A stretch of DNA of 64,000 bases from Apostichopus japonicus. Lineage: Eukaryota; Echinodermata; Holothuroidea; Aspidochirotida; Stichopodidae. Position 1 is the first letter of the stretch; the number at the start of each line of letters is the position of its first letter. A model generated the notes under the pieces. That model saw only the letters and a list, made by a program, of their open reading frames with translations. It had not been told where the DNA came from and ran no database searches. This document shows, piece after piece, positions 57,701 through 64,000 of this stretch. The position numbers and the translations under genes are program-made. Where the stretch lies: the NCBI RefSeq assembly GCF_037975245.1, contig NC_092562.1, positions 32,302,554 through 32,366,553 of the forward strand, given 5' to 3'.

Positions 57701-59557
57701 TTACATTAAATGTCTGAAAATTAACTTTGACCTTGTATAACTTCGCACACGAAGGTCACACAGGTGTCAACCCATTGACATTTTTGATCGGAAGGTACCT
57801 TTGATATCCAAATCTAGCACCAAAACCAAACATTTCCTTTTTTGCTCGTTTCCTCCCAAAATAGGCACATTTTTTCCAATGTGACCTTTGACCTTTTGAC
57901 CTTGGTTTCAGATGTAGTTTTATCTCCTGATTCCAAAAAACAAAACGACAAGTCTGTACAGTCATCCTAACTCCAACAGAAAAACTTTGACCCCATATAA
58001 CTTCGCTCTAAAAGGTCACACGGGGTCAACCTATTGATATTTATGATCAGAAGGTACCTTTGACATCTGAAAATAGCATCGAAACTGTAAAAATCCCCAA
58101 AAATGCGTAAAGGTCACCAGAGGTCAAATTGAGGTCAAGGGTCACCCAGATGCGGGTTGACAATTGGATTGCATTGAAGCAACTCCCAACCCTAACGGAC
58201 ATTTCGTTCTCAAGTTATCGCAAAAATACTAGTTTTTTATCATTAATTGACCTTTGTTGACCTTCGATCACATTACTGTTATGTTTGGAAACTATCCCTT
58301 ACCCCATTCACAACTACTCCCAAAATATCAACCATGTCGGACCCTGTCAATGGGAGTTATTGCTGTTTTTAATATATTGGTTTTTGGCATCTAACTGACC
58401 TTTGGTGACCTTTGCCGGCACCAAAATCAATAGGGTTCATCTAGTCACTATGGGCCACCCACACACCAAGTATGGTAGTGATCGGTAATTCCCTTGTTGA
58501 GTTATCGTGCATACAAGCTAAAGCGTCACACACACACACACACCCACACCCACACAAGCCAACCTGAATACATAAGATTCCTTTGCTTTCAGCAAGGAAC
58601 CAAAAATCACACTTTGCGTAGGATTCTGGTAATAAATAAGGAACTGGGTAGTTTCGCGTCGTGGGGGTACCAGGATACCCCGTGCAAACACTAACTGTAC
58701 TCTACATGAATTTGTACACATCAAAATGAGGATTATCTGCTGACTAATGTGGCAACTAATAAAGAAAGGTATCAGGAATCAGTTATCATGTTGACAAAAG
58801 TTCAACCATTTAATTCACTGGTAAGGATTTTACAGTATAGAATATTTATTCTAATTGAAATGACTCACTGCACTGTAGCAACATGTCAGAGTAACTCTGA
58901 TGACTCACTGCACTGTAATGACATATATCAGAGTAACTCTGATGACTCACTGCACTGTAATAACATATCAGAGTAACTCTGATGACTCACTGCACTGTAG
59001 CAACATGCCAGAGTAACTCTGATGACTCACTGCACTGTAATGACATATCAGAGCAACTCTGATGACTCACTGCACTGTAATAACATATCAGAGTAACTCT
59101 GATGACTCACTGCACTGTAATGACATATCAGAGTAACTCTGATGACTCACTGCACTGTAATAACATATCAGAGTAACTCTGATGACTCACTGCACTGTAA
59201 TGACATATCAGAGTAACTCTGATGACTCACTGCACTGTAATGACATATCAGAGTAACTCTGATGAATCACTGCACTGTAATAACATATCAGAGTAACTCT
59301 GATGACTCACTGCAATGTACAGTAATAACATATCAGAGTAACTCTGATGACTCACTCCACTGTAATAACATATCAGAGTAACTCTGATGACTCACTCCAC
59401 TGTAATAACATATCAGAGTAACTCTGATGACTTACCACTGCTTGGATAGTAGCTGGACCGGTACTTCGTAGTCTCAGGGTTTCTTTACCAGTCTTCACCT
59501 TACCCTCTGCTGGAGAAGTGGCCTGGTTTCCAGCCTTTGATCGAGGTGCAATCTGAT
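45593..59557 (-). CDS. GIPC: GIPC-family PDZ adaptor (synectin), 3' three exons
   Basis: GIPC proteins are cytoplasmic adaptors whose PDZ domain binds receptor C-termini and whose C-terminal GH2 domain binds myosin VI during endosome transport. The minus-strand exons are 59436-59557, 47051-47132 and 45593-45744, with GT/AG borders and matching phases. They give about 118 residues: KETLRLRSTGPATIQAV, AAQKVDDLLESYMGIRDEEL, then FPDDIIFDIWGAIGDAKAGR and F. These match the linker and the whole GH2 domain of GIPC1. The GH1 and PDZ exons are not in this window; to the right of 59557 only arrays are seen, so they lie past 64000. Which GIPC paralogue it is cannot be told. The stop is TAA. Confidence 0.93.
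45850..46310 (-). pseudogene. LINE reverse transcriptase fragment in GIPC-like intron
   Basis: The minus strand reads NYRPVVSNLTFLSKLLKHVI and then YQCTYRACHNIETSLVLK and DHRMLLKRLFSIGFAGTVL. This is the NYRPVSNL...K..E......L....QS.YR..HSTETALL...D..AAFDTVDH block at the start of a CR1/L2-type reverse transcriptase. It is truncated on both sides and has lost the catalytic motifs. It is transcribed in the same sense as the host gene. Confidence 0.8.
46496..46512 (+). repeat. Poly-G run (about 17 G)
   Basis: A homopolymer run of G in the GIPC-like intron; its length is uncertain because such runs are prone to assembly error. Confidence 0.85.
46790..47078 (-). repeat. 93-bp tandem repeat containing copies of the GIPC exon end and splice donor
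   Basis: The segment reading TACCTACCTAGTTCTTCATC followed by CCTGATACCCATGT occurs at 46858, 46951 and 47044 (+ coordinates), spaced exactly 93 bp. The copy at 47044 is the real 3' end of exon 47051-47132 with its GTAGGT donor (minus strand). The other two lie downstream in the intron and repeat the last 25 or so exon bases and the donor without change. Confidence 0.9.
47051..47132 (-). CDS. GIPC: GIPC-like penultimate exon
   Basis: The minus-strand acceptor is TTTTCTTTGCAG and the donor is GTAGGT. It encodes PTAFETQAAQKVDDLLESYM and GIRDEEL plus one base of Ala, the first helices of the GH2 domain (human GIPC1 has the same KVDDLLESYMGIRD core). Phase 0 at the start, phase 1 at the end. Confidence 0.95.
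47740..48392 (-). repeat. 41-bp minisatellite
   Basis: About 15 copies of a 41-bp unit (contains GTGGTACAGCTGTAAGCATT and GGTACATGAATACA), with a 46-bp variant that adds a CTGTA step. Minus-strand open frames of up to 239 codons with HVPHPMLTAVP repeats are array artefacts. Confidence 0.95.
49274..51873. promoter_or_regulatory. Subterminal motif set of element B
   Basis: Copies in GTGACGTACGGGACA orientation are at 49274-49288, 49444-49458, 49654-49668 and 51697-51711. Copies in TGTCCCGTACGTCAC orientation are at 51508-51522, 51527-51541 and 51859-51873. A weaker one is near 51809. The core CGTACG is palindromic. Subterminal motif clusters are typical transposase binding sites; binding here is inference. 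Confidence 0.6.
50445..51368 (-). pseudogene. Transposase-like protein of element B, frameshifted
   Basis: The minus strand encodes, over several frames, VRHVHYWSDGAGSQFKNRYC with FTNMLYHEEDF, then a stop-mutated H-GKG block followed by KGAVDGIGGTVKRVVWLAVL, then LTEQVEHDWKQCKVLPRTHK. A C-terminal QWYAAYFERYHYWYIGIAS block resembles a Tudor-like strand set. The pair YWSDG..SQFKN and HGKG..DGiGG recurs in transposon-derived invertebrate proteins with an RNase H-like fold; I do not assign a superfamily. At least two frameshifts and one stop are present, so this copy is dead. Confidence 0.6.
52587..53609. mobile_element. hAT-type element, family C copy 2 (nested)
   Basis: The body is 52595-53601. 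The left end reads TAGTGTTTGCAAGGGGTA and the right end, reverse-complemented, reads TAGTGTTTACACAGGTTC. Flanks are CGAGAAAT (52587-52594) and CAAGAAAT (53602-53609), one mismatch apart. It shares long stretches with the element at 217-1007 in reverse orientation. Internally it has three tandem copies of a block containing GGTTAGGCTAGATTTCCC. Confidence 0.75.
53755..53818 (+). repeat. 31-bp direct duplication
   Basis: TTTTCACCTTCCATATGTTT plus TTGAATAAT occurs twice in tandem inside element A. Confidence 0.9.
54335..54520. mobile_element. hAT-type family C fragment
   Basis: Contains CACACTTTGCGTAAGATTCG, GGTAATAAATAAGGAACCGG and GTAGTATCGCGTC, the terminal region of family C, followed by the internal CCTAACACCACACTAAGTCA. 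Inverted ends are not both present, so it is a partial copy. Confidence 0.65.
54521..56560. other. Intron sequence with a two-copy 190-bp duplication
   Basis: Sequence near 55325-55400 (CAAACAAACTTACCCTGG and GTCTGAACACCAGTAC) recurs near 55525-55585 with changes. Otherwise nothing is recognised; open frames here have no domain similarity. Confidence 0.5.
56560..58495. repeat. TGACCT-rich repeat block with internal duplications
   Basis: Phrases such as AATTGACCTTTGGTGACCTC and GGTCACCAGAGGTCAAATTG recur at about 56760, 57160 and 58110, and others at 56900, 57290, 57590 and 58245. The pattern fits two or more units of about 400 bp with later rearrangement. The plus strand is dense in TGACCT/AGGTCA hexamers. 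A related smaller block is at 12940-13260. Confidence 0.75.
58527..58556. repeat. (CA)n microsatellite
   Basis: About 30 bp of CA dinucleotides with a few CCCACA interruptions. Confidence 0.9.
58590..58700. mobile_element. hAT-type family C terminal fragment
   Basis: CACACTTTGCGTAGGATTCT through GTACCAGGATACCCCGTGCA and AACACTA matches the right end of the 217-1007 element. Only one end is present. Confidence 0.7.
58858..59435 (-). repeat. 40-bp minisatellite starting at the GIPC splice donor
   Basis: About 14 copies of a 40-bp unit (plus strand contains GATGACTCACTGCACTGTAA and ATATCAGAGTAACTCT). On the minus strand the real donor of exon 59436-59557 reads GTAAGTCATCAGAGTTACTC, and each unit reads GTGAGTCATCAGAGTTACTC. 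The array therefore begins inside the donor and repeats a donor-like GTGAGT every 40 bp downstream. Confidence 0.95.
59436..59557 (-). CDS. GIPC: GIPC-like exon (linker before GH2)
   Basis: The minus-strand acceptor is TTCTTCTCCTTACAG and the donor is GTAAGT. It encodes QIAPRSKAGNQATSPAEGKV and KTGKETLRLRSTGPATIQAV. The ETLRLRS-GPATV stretch is diagnostic of GIPC proteins between PDZ and GH2. Phase 2 entry means an upstream exon exists beyond the window. Confidence 0.94.
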
Positions 59558-59604
59558 CTGTAAGGAGAAGAACAATTCAACAATCAATGAAGCCTCACTG
59601 TAAG

Positions 59605-60595
59605 GCATATGTGTTCCTAAGAATCAACATAATTCCCACTGTAAGGCACATGTGCTCTGGCAAGTACATGATCATAGTATACTCTAAGGATCAACTGAAG
59701 TTCCACTGTAAGGCACATGTGCTCCTGGCAAGTGCATGATCATAGTATACTCTAAGGATCAACTGAAGTCCCACTGAAAGGCACATGTGCTCCTGGCAAG
59801 TGCATGATCAGAGTATACTCTAAGGATCAACTGAAGTCCCACTGAAAGGCACATGTGCTCCTGGCAAGTGCATGATCATAGTATACTCTAAGGATCAACT
59901 GAAGTTCCACTGTAAGGCGCACATGTGCTCCTGGCAAGTGCATGATCATAGTATACTCTAAGGATCAACTGAAGTTCCACTGTAAGGCACATGTGCTCCT
60001 GGCAAGTGCATGATCATAGTATACTCTAAGGATCAACTGAAGTCCCACTGAAAGGCACATGTGCTCCTGGCAAGTGCATGATCAGAGTATACTCTAAGGA
60101 TCAACTGAAGTCCCACTGAAAGGCACATGTGCTCCTGGCAAGTGCATGATCAGAGTATACTCTAAGGATCAACTGAAGTCCCACTGTAAGGCACATGTGC
60201 TCTGGCAAGTACATGATCATAGTATACTCTAAGGATCAACTGAAGTTCCACTGTAAGGCACATGTGCTCCTGGCAAGTACATGATCAGAGTATACTCTAA
60301 GGATCAACTGAAGTCCCACTGAAAGGCACATGTGCTCCTGGCAAGTACATGATCATAGTATACTCTCAGGATCAACTGAAGTTCCACTGTAAGGCACATG
60401 TGCTCCTAAGAATCAACATAATTCCCATTGTACGGCACATGTGCTCCTGGCAAGTGCATGATCAGAGTATACTCTAAGGATCAACTGAAGTTCCACTGTA
60501 AGGCACATGTGCTCCTAAGAATCAACATAATTCCCATTGTACGGCACATGTGCTCCTGGCAAGTGCATGATCAGAGTATACTCTAAGGATCAACA
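59605..60595 (+). repeat. 68-bp minisatellite
   Basis: About 14 copies of a 68-bp unit (contains GGCACATGTGCTCCTGGCAA and CTCTAAGGATCAACTGAAG). CACATGTG is an E-box-like palindrome present in each unit. Some units have deletions of about half the repeat (for example near 60405 and 60510). Confidence 0.95.
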
Positions 60596-60839
60596 TTTGT
60601 AATGTATCATTTGTGCTTGTTTAGTTTTAAATTACCTCATGATCTCAAAACAATGTATTGTGTTCCATACTCAAGGCTCAAAGCTCACTTTCAAAGAACC
60701 TTTCCATACTTGAAAGAATCAAGCAACATGGGATTGGTCCAGACCATTTAACAATGAAAGCAGACCTGTGATTACTAGTTTCTGCAAACTTTAGGACTAG
60801 TACTCTACTATCAATAGAGAGTGAGAGAAACAACTGTCA

Positions 60840-60930
60840 AGCAAACTGCTTATCTACTGCAAAATGCCTGTGTATGTAAAAGTATAAGTTAGAGGACCGG
60901 AAGATTCAATCCTAGAAGAGAATGTGTCAT
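60840..60930. mobile_element. Fragment resembling the foldback at 481-612
   Basis: AAACTGCTTATCTACTGCAA, then TGTAAAAGTATAAGTTAG and TTCAATCCTAGAAGAG resemble the left arm region at 445-520. A partial, diverged copy. Confidence 0.4.
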
Positions 60931-60934
60931 GAAT

Positions 60935-63900
60935 CTGAGAGGTTAGGAGAAAGGTAGGAAGGGTAAGAGGTTCTGTCATGAGGAGGAGGGGAAAGAAGGT
61001 TTGAAGAGAATGTAGGAAGGGTAAGAGGTTCTGTTATGAGGAGGGGAGGGGAAAGAAGGTTTGGAGAAAATGTAGGAAAGGGCGTAGGACGTGTGTCATG
61101 CGGAGAGGAGGGGGTGGAAGAAGGTATGGAGAGAGGTAAGAAGGGGTAGGGGAGAGGATGTGTCATGAGGAGAGGAGGGGGTAAGAGGAGGTATGGTGAA
61201 AGGTAAGAAGGGGTAGGGGAGAGGATGTGTCATGAGGAGAGGAGGGGGTGAAGAAGGTATGAAGAAAGGTAAAAAGGGGTAGGGGAGAGGATGTGTCATG
61301 AGGAGAGGAGGGGGTGGAAGAAGGTATCGAGAAGGGGTAGGGGAGAGGATGTGTCATGAGGAGAGGAGGGGGTGAAGAAGGTTTGGAGAAAGGTAAGAAG
61401 AGGTAGGGGAGAGGATGTGTCATGAGAAGAGGAGGGGGTGGAAGAAGGTATAGAGAAAGGTAAGAAGGGGTAGGGGAGAGGAAGTGTCATGAAGAGAGGA
61501 GGTGGTGGAAGAAGGTATGGAGAAGGGGTAGGGGAGAGGATGTGTCATGAGGAGAGGAGGGGGTTAGAAGAAGGTATGGAGAGAGGTAAGAAGGGGTAGG
61601 GGAGAGGATGTGTCATGAAGAGAGGAGGGGTGAAGAAGGTATGGAGAAAGGTAAGAAGGGATAGGGGAGAGGATGTGTCATGAGGAGAGGAAGGGGTGAA
61701 GAAGGTATGGAGAAAGGTAAGAAGGGGTAGGGGAGAGGATGTGTCATGGAGGAGAGGAGGGGGTGGAAGAAGGTATGGAGAAAGGTAAGAAGGGGTAGGG
61801 GAGAGGAAGTGTCATGAAGAGAGGAGGGGGTGGAAGAAGGTATGGAGAAGTAAGTAGGGGAGAGGATGTGTCATGAGGAGAGGAGGGGGTGGAAGAAGGT
61901 ATGGAGAAAGGTAAGAAGGGGTTGGGGAGAGGATGTGTCATGAGGAGAGGAGGGGGTGGAAGAAGATATGGAGAGAGGTACAGTAAGAAGGGGTAGGGGA
62001 GAGGATGTGTCATGAAGAGAGGAGGGGTGAAGAAGGTATGGAGAAAGGTAAGAAGGGGTAGGGGAGAGGATGTGTCATGAGGAGAGGAGGGGGTGAAGAA
62101 GGTATGGAGAAAGGTAAGAAGGGGTAGGGGAGAGGATGTGTCATGAGGAGAGGAGGGGGTGGAAGAAGGTATGGAGAGAGGTAAGAAGGTATAGGGGAGA
62201 GGATGTGTCATGAAGAGAGGAGGGGTGAAGAAGGTATGAAGAAAGGTAAGAAGGGGTAGGGGAGAGGATGTGTCATGAGGAGAGGAGGGGGTGAAGGAGG
62301 TATGGAGAAAGGTAAGAAGGGGTAGGGGAGAGGATGTGTCATGAAGAGAGGAGGGGTGAAGAAGGTATGGAGAAAGGTAAGAAGGGGTAGGGGAGAGGAT
62401 GTGTCATGAAGAGAGGAGGGGTGAAGAAGGTATGGAGAAAGGTAAGAAGGGGTAGGGGAGAGGATGTGTCATGAGGAGAGGAGGGGGTGAAGAAGGTATG
62501 GAGAAAGGTAAGAAGGGGTAGGGGAGAGGATGTGTCATGAGGAGAGGAGGGGGTGGAAGAAGGTATGGAGAGAGGTAAGAAGGTATAGGGGAGAGGATGT
62601 GTCATGAAGAGAGGAGGGGTGAAGAAGGTATGGAGAAAGGTAAGAAGGGGTAGGGGAGAGGATGTGTCATGAGGAGAGGAGGGGGTGAAGGAGGTATGGA
62701 GAAAGGTAAGAAGGGGTAGGGGAGAGTATGTGTCATGAAGAGAGGAGGGGTGAAGAAGGTATGGAGAAAGGTAAGAAGGGGTAGGGGAGAGGATGTGTCA
62801 TGAAGAGAGGAGGGGGTGAAGAAGGTATGGAGAAAGGTAAGAAGGGGTAGGGGAGAGGATGTGTCATGAGGAGAGGAGGGGGTGGAAGAAGGTATGGAGA
62901 GAGGTAAGAAGGTGTAGGGGAGAGGATGTGTCATGAGGAGAGGAGGGGTGAAGAAGGTATGGAGAAAGGTAAGAAGGGGTAGGGGAGAGGATGTGTCATG
63001 AGGAGAGGAGGGGGTGAAGAAGGTATGGAGAAAGGTAAGAAGGGGTAGGGGAGAGGATGTGTCATGAGGAGAGGAGGGGGTGAAGAAGGTATGGAGAAAG
63101 GTAAGAAGGGGTAGGGGAGAGGATGTGTCATGAGGAGAGGAGGGGGTGGACGAAGGTATGGAGAAAGGTAAGAAGGGGTAGGGGAGAGGAAGTGTCATGA
63201 AGAGAGGAGGGGGTGGAAGAAGGTATCGAGAAGGGGTAGGGGAGAGGATGTGTCATGAGGAGAGGAGGGGGTGAAGAAGGTTTGGAGAAAGGTAAGAAGA
63301 GGTAGGGGAGAGGATGTGTCATGAGAAGAGGAGGGGGTGGAAGAAGGTATGGAGAAAGGTAAGAAGGGGTAGGGGAAAGGAAGTGTCATGAAGAGAGGAG
63401 GTGGTGGAAGAAGGTATGGAGAAGGGGTAGGGGAGAGGATGTGTCATGAGGAGAGGAGGGGGTTGAAGAAGGTATGGAGAAAGGTAAGAAGGGGTAGGGG
63501 AGAGGATGTGTCATGAGGAGAGGAGGGGTGGAAGAAGGTATGGAGAAAGGTAAGAAGGGGTAGGGGAGAGGAAGTGTCATGAGGAGAGGAGGGGGTGGAA
63601 GAAGGTATGGAGAGAGGTAAGAAGGGGTAGGGGAGAGGATGTGTCATGAAGAGAGGAGGGGTGGAAGAAGGTATGGAGAAGGGGTAGGGGAGAGGATGTG
63701 TCATGAGGAGAGGAGGGGGTGAAGAAGGTATGGAGAAAGGTAAGAAGGGGTAGGGGACAGGATGTGTCATGAGGAGAGGAGGGGGTGAAGAAGGTATGGA
63801 GAAAGGTAAGAAGGGGTACGGGAGAGGAAGTGTCATGAAGAGAGGAGGGGGTGGAAGAAGGTATGGAGAAAGGTAAGAAGGGGTAGGGGAGAGGATGTGA

Positions 63901-64000
63901 CATGAGGAGTGGAGGGGGTGGAAGAAGGTATGGAGAAAGGTACAGTAAGAAGGGGTAGGTGAGAGGATGTGTCATGAGGAGAGGGTGGAAGAAGGTATGG
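60935..64000 (+). repeat. 67-bp polypurine minisatellite running off the window
   Basis: More than 40 copies of a 66 to 67-bp unit (contains GAAGAAGGTATGGAGAAAGG and GGGGAGAGGATGTGTCATGA) almost all purine on the plus strand. Shorter variants lack about 16 bp. Blocks of several units recur together (for example 61310-61500 matches 63210-63400), showing multi-unit duplications. Minus-strand Pro/Ser-rich open frames (MTHPLPYPFLPF) are artefacts. Confidence 0.97.

Noticed and set aside
60927-63975. Series of Pro/Ser-rich minus-strand open frames
   Set aside because: Frames follow the 67-bp array units; each start is the same ATG of the unit, and lengths depend only on indels between units.

Overview
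This is a eukaryotic, intron-rich and repeat-rich window, most likely from a marine invertebrate. A deuterostome such as an echinoderm is plausible from the mix of hAT, Kolobok-like, Penelope-like, CR1-like and tRNA-SINE repeats, but the species cannot be fixed from the sequence. Most long open frames here are stop-free translations of tandem repeats or transposon debris, not genes.

Two host genes can be read exon by exon. They point at each other, tail to tail. (1) On the + strand, about 15172-36925 plus 3' UTR, lies a phospholipid-hydroperoxide glutathione peroxidase (GPX4-type selenoprotein). It has seven coding exons (219 residues in the model), an in-frame TGA at the catalytic selenocysteine position (21821-21823), and a hand-folded candidate SECIS element in the 3' UTR (about 36983-37068). 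(2) On the - strand, 45593-59557, lie the last three coding exons of a GIPC-family (synectin) gene. Its PDZ-coding exons must lie to the right of the window.

Layout. 1-15 kb is a transposon graveyard: LINE, CR1-like and Penelope-like fragments; hAT-type and other short inverted-repeat elements with visible ends; a 2.1-kb element framed by (TA)n tracts; and a composite region with inverted ends around old LINE copies. 15-37 kb is the GPX4 gene. Introns 2 to 6 each hold their own unrelated tandem array (about 17, 42/33, 79, 66, then 16 and 67 bp), and intron 1 has two short 11-bp arrays. Intron 5 also holds a 3.5-kb TTAA-flanked, Kolobok-like element carrying a decayed THAP domain, a tRNA-derived SINE and a P2X7-type C-terminal domain gene. 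37-45 kb, between the genes, holds 30-, 50- and 52-bp arrays. 45.6-59.6 kb is the GIPC 3' half, with 93-bp and 40-bp arrays that contain copies of its own exon/splice-donor junctions, a 41-bp array, and a nest of transposons (two elements inside a hAT-type element). 59.6-64 kb holds a 68-bp array and a 67-bp polypurine array that runs off the right edge.

The two genes have no evident shared pathway. GPX4 detoxifies lipid hydroperoxides; GIPC is a trafficking adaptor that binds myosin VI. The most notable observations are the SECIS/Sec pair, two possible first exons that both end in ATG at a splice donor, the THAP plus P2X7-type-domain transposon, the tandem arrays built on splice-donor junctions, and two transposon families with many internal copies of a 14-15 bp motif.
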